Assembly (NCBI GenBank): GCA_022702705.1
Contig: CM040421.1
Span: 71,790,121 to 71,854,120 of the forward strand
Reading direction: 5' to 3'
Source: Papilionanthe hookeriana x Papilionanthe teres
Taxonomy: Eukaryota > Streptophyta > Magnoliopsida > Asparagales > Orchidaceae
Length of the DNA stretch: 64,000 bases
How positions within the stretch are numbered: position 1 is the stretch's first letter; each line of letters opens with the position of its first letter. Of the stretch, positions 1 through 10,624 are shown piece after piece. Below the pieces are notes generated by a model. It was not told where the DNA came from and did not search any database. It worked only from the letters and a program-made list of their open reading frames with translations. Position numbers and translations under genes: made by a program.

Positions 1-719
1 AAACTATCTAAGGAGCTATCGCCAAACTCTGAAGCAGAGCAAGCATAGATGAAGATAAATCTGTATGCTTCAGTAGTTGGAAGTTTGATGTACATGATAA
101 TTTGTACCAGGACAGATATTGCATATGCAGTGGGAGTGGCCTGCAGGTATATGGGCAATCGGACAAACATCATTGACAGGTGGTAAAGTGGATTCTCAGG
201 TATTTGAAAGGAACATGTAACAGGACACTTCGCTATGGAAGTGCAGGTATCAGTCTACAGGGATTCGTAGATTCAGATCTAGTAGGAGATGTGGATAGTA
301 GGAGAAGTACAATGAGGTATATCTTCACATTGGGGAACACAGTAGCTAGTTAGGTTTCAAGGTATCAGAAGATTGTTGCACTTTCAACAACGGAGGCCGA
401 AAATTCTATTATTTCTGATGCTACCAAGAAGATAATTTAGCTACAGAGTTTCATGACAGAATTTGGGAAGGATCAAGGGATTGGAAAGCTCTAAAGTGAC
501 AGTATGTGTGTAATTCATCTTGCCAAGAATGTTGCTTTTCATGCCAGGATCAAACAAATTAGGTCGAGTTATCATTTCATTTGCTTTCTTCTTGAACATT
601 GGCAGTTGTTCCTAGAGAAGATAAACACAACTCAGAATCCTGTGGATATGTTGATGAAGTTGGCGACTGTTGAGAAACTGAAGTTGTGCTTAGCTTTAGT
701 TAAGTTTCATGAAGGTTGA
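1..719 (+). pseudogene. Ty1/copia pol remnant (end of RT and RNase H)
   Basis: Conceptual translation across frames gives the C-terminal part of a copia polyprotein. YASVVGSLMY is near position 65-95, the conserved stretch between RT and RNase H. ALSTTEAE, the RNase H motif, lies near 380-405. The last segment (504-719) reads IHLAKNVAFHARIKQI and then NPVDMLMKL, the usual copia RNase H C-terminus. Stops and at least two frame changes break it, so it is dead. The 5' part of the element lies outside the window. Family assignment rests on motif order and is secure. The lineage within copia is not determined. Confidence 0.88.
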
Positions 720-836
720 GACCAGGGCAAGTGAAACCATGGTATGTGACTACGGTACATTACTATGAAGGCAATTCAGATAGAGGTATAGGTATAGAGG
801 ATTGGTGCTGGGTGCTATTATCTACAAGTGGGAGAT

Positions 837-1510
837 TTTTAGTCTTATGGATCTGAAGCACACAGAAAAGGCCAAGAACCCGGCGCTTAAGCACCAGGCT
901 TGGGGGCTGCTTCTGAAGGGGAGACTTTGTGCCCCCTATGGGCGCCTTTACACCCTTGTTTAGGCGTTCGACAGAGACCTATTGGGCACCCAAAAGCCCC
1001 TCTTGGGCACCCAAAAGCCCAACTATGCCGAGCACGATTCTGCTTTCTAAGAGATGTAACTTTTGCGCCCACAGCAGCTAGTAAACAAAATTTTGGTTTA
1101 AAGCTAATTTCAAGCGGAGTATCTGTAACCATCTCGGGGGTTCTTCAACAATTTCCTGGTATGGGAGAGAATAGTTGGAGAGGAGGATTTATGGAATCTT
1201 GTCGTGTTTTGTTCGCGTTAGTTCGGAGAAGAAATATTGTGGAGCGCGTCCTGTAACCTTTCTTTTGTGTAAAGAAGAAACTGGTGTGAATTCTATGTAA
1301 AGCTAACATATTTTCATAGTGAAATTTATGATGGTTTGGCTTCATGGTTTTTTCATATTCTCAGGTTTTTCAACGTAAATTCTCATGTGCTTTTCTGCGT
1401 TATTTTAATTTTGTTTTTGTTCTTAAATTTATTGTTCCAGTTTTCTTGAATCCCGTGATCCTATTCCACGATGAAACTAGAAGGACATTCTTTCGGAGTA
1501 GTTTTTCACA
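837..1510 (+). repeat. 3' LTR of the decayed copia element, approximate end
   Basis: A polypurine tract (ACAAGTGGGAGATT, about 824-837) follows the pol remnant, which places the 3' LTR start here, with TTTTAG probably derived from TGTTAG. The LTR holds a tandem pair of an 18-bp unit TTGGGCACCCAAAAGCCC (983-1000 and 1003-1020). The distal boundary is not sharp because the second LTR is outside the window. The short ORFs on both strands here have no recognisable domain and are not genes. Confidence 0.55.
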
Positions 1511-1884
1511 ACTGAAAAGAAAGTATTTATACTGAATATTTTGTATTACACATTGCATAGAGATCATATTAGAGAAAACTTGGTGAATTGCTCCACCATA
1601 AAAATGTACAGGCTAAAATAAAAAAAAAAATTAATAAATGCATAAACAATCATTCTTGTGTGTTATGTTTAATTAAAAAAAATTCTAAAAAGGAGCTTCT
1701 AATCCACACTGCAATAATATTTTTTTAACATTTTTTACTATAAAATATGTTAAAGGCAAGACAATCATTAGAGACAATATTCACTTCCACTAATTGGCTT
1801 AGTTTTATATGAGATGAGAAATAAGAGGGAAAATAAGTCAAAATAATTATTTTAAATGAAAAGTTTTTATCTTGTATCACATAT
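1511..1884. other. AT-rich spacer
   Basis: Very AT-rich sequence with poly-A/T runs. I see no coding region or recognisable repeat. Confidence 0.6.
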
Positions 1885-1928
1885 GCAATAACAAACCACT
1901 AGGTTGTTAGTGCAAGTCTTGAGGATCT

Positions 1929-1995
<67 letters not shown>

Positions 1996-2348
1996 CATAT
2001 ATATATATATATATCTTCAGGATTGCTAGATGCAGAGAATAAGCAATCTGTGAATTTCATTTATAATGCAGTAGATGAGACCAAGTAGTTGTTAATAACA
2101 CTAAACAATAAGAGGAAAAAATGCTACATATAGAGATTTGGGATATCATTGACGAAAAATGGGAGCTTATGGTACACCATCGTTTACACACAGTTGTATA
2201 TTTTCTCAAATTTCATTTTCAATATGCAATCTTGATATTAAGTTGGAGCTATCATTATATGGATAGATTGATTGATGACCTAAATGAGAGAGCAACTACT
2301 AATATGCAACTTATTCTATTTAGAAATATGGAAGGTTTTGTGGGCTAA
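1885..2348 (+). pseudogene. hAT transposase fragment (DUF659/BED-type hAT)
   Basis: The reading runs LVQVLR, is interrupted by an (AT)n tract, then resumes LLDAENKQSVNFIYNAVDET, and continues in the segment from 2121 with IEIWDIIDEKWELMVHHRLH. This is the region just before the C-terminal dimerisation domain of plant Ac-like hAT transposases (pattern W-x5-L-H-x-P-L-H-A-x-x-Y-F-L-N). One stop, one extra base and the (AT)n tract make it non-functional. It is a separate copy from the hAT gene at 10.6-12.9 kb. Confidence 0.72.
1930..2014. repeat. (AT)n microsatellite inside a hAT reading frame
   Basis: About 85 bp of almost pure AT repeat with one ATACATACAT interruption. It is flanked by CTTGAGGAT on the left and CTTCAGGAT on the right, an 8/9 direct repeat, and lies exactly between VLR and LLD of the transposase reading. 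Confidence 0.95.
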
Positions 2349-3138
2349 CACAAGCAAATAATACTATTACAAAATGTTCTCTAAATAATTTTTTTAATAT
2401 CTAATATATTCATTAAAATATGTATTGAAGTATTTAAGCGCCATTCTTTTAATTTCTAACTACATTATTTTCTTTTAAATATAAGTTGAACTGTGGATTT
2501 ATTTTGGCTATAATACTCCGGAGCTTAATATCTTTCTATTAAAGTAATAGGACTTACATGTTCATCATTTGGATATGAGCTTAATTGGAGTACATACAAT
2601 CAATTTCATATAAAAAAAAAACCTATAACAGTCTTAAGAATGATTTCATTGGTGTATATCATATACAAAAAAAAATGAAAAGAAAATGAAAATAAGAAAA
2701 ATTAAGAAAAAATTGAAAGATTGAAGTTTAAAGAAAAGAGATTTGAACAACGATGGTTAATGTTAAACTATGTTGCACACACTCTTAATTAAAGAGCCGT
2801 GCAATGTTGGACACATCAGATACGGACACAACTCCGACGCAGGTAGGACACAGAAGTGTCCAAATTAAATATTATTAAAAAGAGATACATATATTAGACG
2901 CGGGTGCCCTAAATTACAACAGGTGTGTCTTAAATTAATGAATAAAAAATTTCTGAAAAGATATTTTATGATTAAAATTAAAAAAATTGTAAAATTTAGG
3001 AATGATTGGCATATTTATTTGGTTGGCATATACGTAAAAATCATTTTTTAGGTTTAAGAGATGTAAATACCACTCATTTATTAATGTATTAGTTTATTAC
3101 TGATTACTTATTAGCTACTACTAATGAGTTACTACTTA
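2349..3138. other. AT-rich spacer with possible left end of a hAT element near 2,790-2,870
   Basis: No gene is visible. Around 2,795-2,870 there are repeated GGACAC/GTGTCC motifs. They resemble, in inverted orientation, the GTGTCC-rich stretch at 13,230-13,300 on the far side of the hAT transposase gene. I read this as a candidate left terminus of that hAT element. An exact terminal inverted repeat or 8-bp target duplication could not be fixed by eye. Confidence 0.35.
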
Positions 3139-3141
3139 TTA

Positions 3142-3157
3142 GGGCCTGTTTGGTTCA
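3142..3157 (+). repeat. Harbinger left terminal inverted repeat
   Basis: A 16-bp terminal repeat preceded by TTA. Just inside it, 3158-3198 forms an imperfect hairpin: GCAAATT pairs with AATTTGC at 3192-3198, and GTGGTGCG pairs with CGCACCGC. Such subterminal palindromes may be transposase or Myb-like protein binding sites (inference). Confidence 0.85.
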
Positions 3158-3620
3158 GCAAATTTGTGGTGCGGCGCTGTAACGCACCGCGAATTTGCGT
3201 ACAATTCCCCCGGGCGTGGAAAAATCGATGCCTATCGCCGCGAAGCGGCGTGAAAGCGGACCGCGGGATAAACCCCGTGGCCCCGACTTTCAGCTGGCAT
3301 TAAGGTCTTCTTTTCCTGTCGTTTCCCTCGCTCTGCTGCTCTCCCCGACCTCTTCCCTGGACCTTCTCGCGAGCCGACTGCTCTTCCTCTACCCTCGACC
3401 GAGAAACATTCAAATACGAGGTAAACTATCTTCGATCCATCATTCTCTCGCGAGGCCTCGTCCCCCTCTAATTCTCTCTTTTCAGTATTTTTCATGGCGA
3501 TCTTTCAAAGTCTCTTTGGAGAGGATAATATGCTGCGATGTGCTACGCAAAATTTTAAAAAAACTTAACTTCTCATCTACTTCCCAGTCTGATGCTCTCT
3601 CTTTCTAGTCGGTTGATTAT
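3158..3620 (+). promoter_or_regulatory. GC-rich promoter/leader region of the Harbinger genes
   Basis: A CpG-rich segment in otherwise AT-rich DNA, followed by a CT-rich leader (CTCTCCCCGACCTC style). A plausible splice donor ACGAG|GTAAAC lies near 3,420. The local open frames on both strands look like chance products of base composition. I interpret this as the transcription start region and a non-coding first exon. No TATA box is clear. Confidence 0.4.
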
Positions 3621-5996
3621 GCGTTTCTCGGCTCTTATGCTTACTCCTCATCAATTTTATTTCTTCCTTCTTATCTATGGTGGATCTGTACATTCATGAA
3701 TGCATCATGTTGGTTTCGCTCTAGTTGCTTCACTACACCTATGGTGGATCTGTACAGTACGATTTTTTCTTGTTTTGTTGCGATGAACCTGACACTATCT
3801 GACATGCTTTACTCAGATTTTGTCTTTCATTTTCTTTTTTTTTAGCAATGACATGGCATGAGCTTGGTTGGGTGGACTTTAGGTTGGGTTTATGGTTGCC
3901 TAGATGCCATGTTTTCAATAGCCTCAGATATCTTTCTCTGGGATGAAGAGCATGTTAACATCAAACAAACTGTAGACATAGGGGAGTTTAGTTGGATTGT
4001 TTGAGGTTTTTTTTAAGTAATATTGAATTGATTCCAGCTTTACTTACTGATACCTTTTGTATTGTAAATTTGTTGAGACTGGTGATAATGAGGTCATGAA
4101 TAACATGTTTCATGTTTTCAATAGCCTCAGATATCCTTCTCTGATAGCTTTAGCTTCAGCATTTGAATGATGGGATTAATCAGAAAACAGAGTTGAATGA
4201 AATTTGTTAAAATAATAAGAATTGAAGTCTGTAGCTCTTCCATTGATTGCTTATTATTGCATTTGAAATTACCTCTGGCTACAGTTGTGAATTTGATAGT
4301 GATTCATAGTCTGAATAACATTTGAAACCGCTCATTCTCATAGACTTGGAGTTGGTCCTTTTGATACAAAGGCAGCTAACTTCTTAAATATTATCTGATG
4401 GACATAGCTAGCTAAGGTGATTTAGATTTCTCTTCGTTGAAAAGTGAATATATCGGATAATTTGTTTGAGAGCCATTTTCAAAGTTCCTATACAAATGTG
4501 TTGAAGTTATTGGTGTCTTCAATAATGGTCAAGTGGCTGTTCTTGTTAATGGTTAATTTTTTGCCTCTTATTATGAATTAGTGTTTACCACAGGGAGTTT
4601 ATGACTGTTTCAGTGCAGAATTTGTTGTATGTGATTCTGTAGGGATTGATATACATATTGGAGGTTATACTTGTTACCAATTTACTATTATCAGGTAACA
4701 TATCTTATGTGAGGCACAAGTCTTATGAACCTTGCTTATGACAGTGGATACTGGCAATTAATTTTTTGGAAATTTAAATAGCACACAATTCTTATGTATT
4801 TACATATCTCACACCTAAACTTTCATATTTATACAAGTAGCGCTATGGGTGTAAGATATGTTTCACACACCTAAACTTTCTTATGTATTTACATATCTCA
4901 CACCTATGTTTCACTTTTAAAAAGTGGTAATGGTGCTATTTTTATATAAGATTAAAGATTTGAGTGCTATGGGTTTAAGATATGTAAACAAAAAACCCTT
5001 AATTTTCTCCTTTATCATGATATTCTTCCTTTAGCTTTTTGATTTGGAGAAGGAATGCCTTCAGCTGATTTGCTAATTTCTTTTGTCGTGTCCGGATAGG
5101 TTTGTTGAGCCCTGGCATTAGGAGTTTTGATGTATTCAATTGTAGCTCTTAACCTCTGGTATTTGTTTTGTAATTTCATACTTGATATGCTAGGATAATG
5201 GGCAGCGGTTTGAAATGCTAGGATAGTGGGCAGCGGTTTGAAATGCTAGTATAGCTGAATAATGGCCTATTGATGTCCCCTATTATTTTGATATGCTAGG
5301 ATAGTTGAATAATGGCCTATTGTTGTTGATATGCTAGGATAGTGGGCAGCGGTTTGAAATGCATATTATTGAAATGTTTCTGTTGTGGTATTAATACCTG
5401 CTATTATTGCAAATGCTTGAAATGCATATTATTGCAGTTTACTTTTGAAATGCAAGTATACTTTTGAAATACATCTGTTGTGGTATTAATACCTGCTATG
5501 GTATATAGTTCTTAAACATGTATGACACTTTCTACTACTTCTGCATATTTGAGGCATACAAATGGCATATGTTGAGGCATATGTTGAGGCATATACTAAG
5601 GGGTACATTGAGGCCTTATCCAAATATGAGGCATACATGAGGCATATATGAGGACGACCCACTTAAAGAAATTCATTTTTGTGAAACACATGTTATAAGA
5701 AAGTTGGTATATGCAGTTCTTGTTGCATTGGAAATGGTATCTCCTTATATTCTGTATCATCCTTATATTCGGTAACATCTGGAAATGGTCTCTCCTTACA
5801 TTGGACATTAGAAATTGGAGTTGACTGTTTCTGTTACTTTGAAATGATATGTATATGTTCTTTATTTCAGCAATAAAGAAATATCATTTCTTTCCCGTTG
5901 ATGTAGGTCAGTTTGACCGAACCATGTAAATTGTTATCTTTTCTGTGTTTACCTGTATTATTTAGTTAATTGCAATTTATATCTGTTAATGCTAGT
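3621..5996 (+). other. Long non-coding stretch (probable intron/spacer) with degenerate short duplications
   Basis: No coding region. It contains many diverged direct duplications. CTATGGTGGATCTGTAC occurs near 3,675 and 3,737. A 33-bp unit beginning CATGTTTTCAATAGCC occurs at 3,908 and 4,111. Repeats containing CACACCTAAACTTTC lie near 4,811 and 4,868. The last bases before 5,997 (GTTAATGCTAG) resemble a splice acceptor. Confidence 0.55.
5190..5480. repeat. Degenerate tandem/dispersed short repeats
   Basis: TGCTAGGATAGTGGGCAGCG and close variants followed by GTTTGAAATGC recur three times (about 5,197, 5,218 and 5,332). They are interleaved with two copies of GAATAATGGCCTATTG. A second cluster at 5,560-5,660 repeats GAGGCATATGTT-like units. 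Confidence 0.7.
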
Positions 5997-6965
5997 ATGA
6001 GTAAAGATAGAACTAATATTTGTCCTATTCATAGTATGGCTAATAAGAACAAAGAAGTTTCTACTCCAGCACTTTGGGAGAAGGATATAAAAATAATTTT
6101 CTGCGATCTATGCATAGCGGAAGTCGAAAAATGGAATATGCCAAATTCTTTTTTCAGCAAAGAAGGTTGGCAAAACATTGTTATAAATTTTAGGGAGGTA
6201 CAGGTAGAGATTATGACAGGCTACAGCTAAAAAATAAACGAGACCAACTCAAGAAAGAGTGGAAACTTTGGAAGGATTTAAAACAAGGATCGACTGGCTT
6301 GGGCTGGGATCCGCTGAAGCGAACAATTGCTGCATCAGAAGTATGGTGAACTGAAAGGCTTACGGTAAGATATTGTTCGATTAATATTTTTAATGTCAAA
6401 CAGTTTTATTTTTTTTGGCCTTCTAATAAGATTTCATTATATTTTACAGATTTTTCCTTCGGCGAAAAAGTTCAGATCAGCTGGGATAGAACCAGAATTG
6501 GAGGACAAGCTCGACAGGATGTTTAGTGGGGTTGTAGCTACGGGAAAATATTCAGCCGCTCCTAGCCAAACAATTTTTGAAGCTACCCCTGAAAATGTCG
6601 CCGTGGAACTATCAAACGATTCAGCAGAGATCCTCATGTAAGAGCAAACTGACATCCAGTCAACAAACCGTACGAAGCGCCCCCGGAACGAAAGAAAGAG
6701 AAAGAGTGTTGTTGCATCAATGAGAGACCAGCTCTCATACCTAGTGGACTCATCTAATGATGCCCCGCACAGAGTTCAAAAAAGCGACGTATATGAGGTC
6801 GTTAGGATTCTTGAGGATGACCCAGACTTTACTGGGGATCGTGATCTTTTCTACTTTGTTGTCGATCTCCTCCGTGATTCCTTACATCGAGACTTCTTTA
6901 CTACATTGAGCAAAGAGCGACGATTAGAATACATTCGATATTATTATAACCGTCGCCCCATTTGA
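5997..6965 (+). pseudogene. Harbinger-associated Myb/SANT-like DNA-binding protein (ORF1), broken
   Basis: The protein starts near MSKDRTNICPIHS and carries a Myb/SANT-like (Myb_DNA-bind_3 type) domain. The order seen is ALWEKDIKIIFCDLCIAEVE, SFFSKEGWQNIV, then after a one-base frame shift near 6,196 GRDYDRLQLKNKRDQLKKEW and GLGWDPLKRTIAASEVW. A TGA follows where the family has W/D. An intron (GTAAGA at about 6,364 to TTTTACAG at 6,449) precedes KKFRSAGIEPELEDKLDRMF. A TAA at 6,639-6,641 interrupts the last exon, which then continues in the same frame to 6,965. In this superfamily the Myb-like protein binds the element ends and helps import the transposase. Three lesions make this copy dead. 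Confidence 0.82.
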
Positions 6966-7167
6966 TTTTATGTTGCACTGCTTAAATTTATTGCATCTAT
7001 TAGTACGACTACCAGTCATGTATTTGTTTGGACAATTTTTATTAGATTGAACTGATGTTTAAGTTTTCTAATTTCCAAGTATTGTTTATTCATGTGCTTC
7101 TTATAGTCCATTTATGATTTCTAAAGACCTTAATTTGGTTTAATTGTAATAGGCAATTTATACCGTC

Positions 7168-8514
7168 ATGGACCCAGAGGAAGTTTGACGCCGACGGGGA
7201 AATGCAGCGGTAAATATACTGGTGCGATACTATAATATGTATGTCGATCGTTAACCTTGTTACACGTCATCTCAGATTGGGGACAAATGGATGGGAGAAA
7301 TGATTTTAGGACACCCAACGAGATTTCGAAACATCTTCCGCATGTCTCAAGAAGTATTCAATGATCTTTTAATAGAACTAACAACATCTCATGGACTTCA
7401 CGGGTCTTCTAGGACAACATCCCGTGAAGTACTAGGCATAACACTTTACATACTATCACAAAACGAGTGCTATGCGGGGAGCCGTGGAACGCTTCCAACA
7501 CTCGTCCGAAGCAATAAGCGAGATATTTCTCGGTTGGTTTGAGTTCTCTTGTAAGTCCAAGCACTGGCCGTAATAAAACCAGGCGATCCAACTTTTGCGA
7601 GGACGCCAGGTAGAGATTTGCGACGATGACCGATATATGTCATATTTCGAGTGTACACTTCTATACTGCAACCACATATTAACTGACTGCATATTGAAAT
7701 GATTTTTGTTGTATATAAAGGGTTGCATCGGCGCAATCGATGGAACGCACGTTCATGTTGTAGTGCTGGATAATGAGAAAGTTGCATTTATCGACCGTTC
7801 TGGGAGGACAACTCAAAATATAACGGCGGTTTGTGATTTCAACATGTGTTTTATATTTACATTGGCTGGATGGGATGGCAGCGCACATGATAGTAGGATT
7901 TTTAAAATTGCAACGAGAAATCCAGAGTACAATTTTCCTCACCCACCGCATGGTAAGTTCCTTTGTAATATAAAAAAGTTGATATTTTTCTCACGTACCT
8001 TGCTAATTTTATAAGTATTACAGGAAATTATTATTTGGTGGATGCTGGATACCCAATGCAGAGGGGGTACCTTAAACTCTATCCTGACACAAAGTATCAT
8101 ATTCTAGATTTCGAGAGAGCCAGTAATCGTACAAGAAGTAGAAAAGAGGTGTTTAATAAAAGACATTTATCCTTGCGAGGCATAATTGAGAGGACATTTG
8201 GAGTTTGGAAGAAGAAATGGGTCATACTTCGAGATATGCCACCTTATCCGTTTCCCAAACATGTGCAGATAGTGTTAGCAACTATGGCTCTACATAATTA
8301 TATTAGGCGGCATCCAACTCGAGCTGATGTAGATTTCGAGCGTGTCGAGCTAAATGATGAGGTAGTTACAGTTGAAGGTTATGATGACCACATTGGCCAA
8401 TCTCTGACACAGAAGGAGAACAATAGTGCAGCAATTTGCACGAAAGATGGGGAGGGTGCGAACGAAATGACAGCCCTTCGAGAAGAGATTACTCGCTCAT
8501 TAGTTGGAGAGTGA
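7168..8514 (+). pseudogene. PIF/Harbinger DDE transposase (HARBI1-like nuclease), N-terminal half damaged, catalytic half intact
   Basis: Exon 1 (7168-7209, MDPEEV then TGA) ends at a GTAAAT donor. Exon 2 starts at 7276 (acceptor CTCAG) and reads WMGEMILGHPTRFRNIFRMS, the conserved N-terminal region. It suffers frame changes near 7,475 (out-of-frame AVERFQHSSEAISEIF) and 7,565-7,625. Exon 3 begins at 7721 with GCIGAIDGTHVH. An intron with clean GTAAGT...TTACAG (7953-8023) leads to exon 4, NYYLVDAGYP to SLVGE. The DDE triad is present: Asp at 7739 (IDGTH), Asp at 8041 (VDAGYP) and Glu at 8188 (IERTFG). HNYIRRH completes the DDE_4 fold. The enzyme would excise and insert the element in the nucleus. 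Loss of a clear donor near 7,651 adds to the damage. Confidence 0.87.
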
Positions 8515-9578
8515 TTCTGTTGAGCGATGCTATGTTTGTCTTTTACACTCTGTTGAGCACTTTCCTTCATATTAACTGATCTGTAAGAGTAATGTTTGTC
8601 TTCTGTCTAGCTTGATTATTATTATTTTGTTTGAGCATTTGGTACTCGAATTAATTCGATTGTATATCTGCTTGCATTTCGAGTAGAGATGAGCTCCAAG
8701 CATGTCAGCTACTCTCTCACTGAAGTCTATGTCATCTGTGGCCTCAGAACATCTCTTTTGGCATCACGACAATTGCTAGACATTTCGCCGAAAGTTTTAT
8801 GTTCGTCATTGAAACATTCCGAGCGAGTGCGGTTTCTTCAGATGGGCGGACGGTTACTGGATTCTCGGGAGTCCAATGCTTAGGAGTGGACGAGCCACGA
8901 GAAGATGGTGTGACACGGGAGCTACTAACAACTCAAAGCTAAAGTGAACATTATTATATTGTTGGTTGTTGTTGTAATAGTCCTACGGTTTTTTTTTCAC
9001 TATATCGCTTACTAAGCACGTGCTTGAGAGGACTTCTATGTTCGCTCAGTAGAAGCTTTATGACTTTTTGAGATATGCGATAGTTATCTTGATGTTTTGT
9101 CGTTTCAAATCTTGTGCAAATAGATGATTTAAAACTCAATAATTTTTAATACTCTTAATATATATAGATATATAAAAATATGTAAATAAAGACATACTTT
9201 TATAGATATAAAAAATTTTAATACTTTTAAAATATATAGAAGTATAAAAATAAGAAGATATAAAGCTTATAAATATTTTATTTTATTAATTTGAACAATA
9301 TATTTAACAACAAATTACGCTTAAATTTTTAAAAATAAAATTATATTTATTAATTTGAATATTTAAAATATAAAATTTTTAAAAAAATTGCATTTACGAA
9401 TGTACGTATATCATATAAATAAATCGAAATTTTCAAACAGTTTTAATAAATATGGGCAGTCATGTCTTTTCTCTTGCATATGTTGTTTCCACAATTGCAT
9501 GACTAAATGAACAACTAAACTTCCCGATGATTCTTCACAGAGCAGCATATCGCAATGCTAAGCTGAAAAGCTGTGCAA
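8515..9578 (+). other. Harbinger 3' region
   Basis: Non-coding sequence between the transposase stop and the right terminus. It becomes very AT-rich from 9,130 to 9,440. The short open frames here have no recognisable features. Confidence 0.6.
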
Positions 9579-9594
9579 TGAACCAAACAGACGC
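9579..9594 (-). repeat. Harbinger right terminal inverted repeat
   Basis: A 16-bp repeat, inverted relative to 3142-3157, followed by TTA (9595-9597). CATTGCACAGCTTTTCAGC lies just inside. Confidence 0.85.
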
Positions 9595-9609
9595 TTAGGG
9601 ATTACGTGT

Positions 9610-9861
9610 ATTAATTTTAATGTTTTACTGTTTTAGCTTTTGAGATTTCTCCCGTGTCTAGTTGGTCCAAGGTCCAGTTTTCTTCGTCGGTTCCTCCTTC
9701 CTTCGAGTCTCTTTGGCTACGCGGCCCAACCTGCTCTCCTCTCGGTCACGACCTTGAGAGCCTTGATAGGGCTTTGGCGCTTTGCTATTGCTAGCTCGCT
9801 GTCATTCTTTTCCTCTCATCACCGGCCAGATGCCATCTAGGGTTTCGAGTTTTACCATTAG
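9610..9861 (+). promoter_or_regulatory. Probable promoter and first exon of the hAT gene
   Basis: A CT-rich, GC-richer block contrasts with the AT-rich surroundings and ends in CCATTAG|GTACTC, a plausible splice donor at 9861/9862. It sits 5' of the hAT transposase in the same orientation, so I read it as that gene's non-coding leader exon. An open frame in the block shows no domain. Confidence 0.4.
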
Positions 9862-10624
9862 GTACTCCTCTGGCTCTCATCTCATTTATTAAATATGTTT
9901 ATTAGCGAAAGTTTTCAGAATAAAGAATATTGAATCATGGTGGAAGCATCAGATAACAGTGTTCTGAAATTATTTGTCTTTGTTCTTCTTGCATCGTAGT
10001 TCATCATTGAACCAATAAAATGTTGCTAATTTGTTGAAAAGATTACAGTGAGGATCATCTTTTGATATTTGTCGTTACAGTGTCAGGTTAGCACTTCAAG
10101 TATGACTGTCACTCTTCCTTTTAACAAATTTATTTTGTATTGCATTTGGATAAATATTGAAGACATCGAGTAGCTTAGTTTCATTGTTGCATACTTTAAT
10201 TTCATATACTAACTTGAGATGGGATTCCAATTATTTTCATAAATGTTTATATCAGCTTCATTTTACATAAGGGGTTTCACATAATTATTCTGATAACGAA
10301 AGGACTTCAACTTTTATATGGAACACTATATTGAATATTAATATACAAGAGAAATTATAGTATCTTATGGCTTGTTGATGCATGTAATTTTATAGAAGTG
10401 GAACCATTTTTGCAGAAAGTAAGATTGAAACCTTGCTACTTACAAATTTTTAATGACGGTAAACCATGAGATTCTCGTTTTAAGATCAAGAATTTCATAA
10501 CATTTTTTTATTAATAGTTTTATAATTTTTTCTTGTGAGCGGACGTGATTTGCACCTCATTTGTCATTTACAATTGTACTCATTTTAAAGCTCTCGAAAG
10601 ATGCATTTTTATGTGTATTGTGAA

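Larger units (their letters stand above)
3142..9594 (+). mobile_element. PIF/Harbinger DNA transposon, both ends present
   Basis: The left end GGGCCTGTTTGGTTCA and the right end TGAACCAAACAGACGC are inverted repeats matching at 14 of 16 positions. TTA lies directly outside both ends (3139-3141 and 9595-9597), the 3-bp target duplication typical of PIF/Harbinger. Inside are the two genes of this superfamily in the same orientation, a Myb/SANT-like protein and a DDE transposase. The genes are damaged, so the copy is probably not autonomous now, but the ends look usable. Confidence 0.9.

Noticed and set aside
887..1345. Open frames on both strands in the first LTR
   Set aside because: They lie in LTR sequence, overlap each other and show only repeat-derived residues.
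3195..3608. 137-codon frame at the Harbinger left end as a third Harbinger gene
   Set aside because: It lies in a CpG-rich leader with an overlapping antisense frame, and no domain is recognisable.
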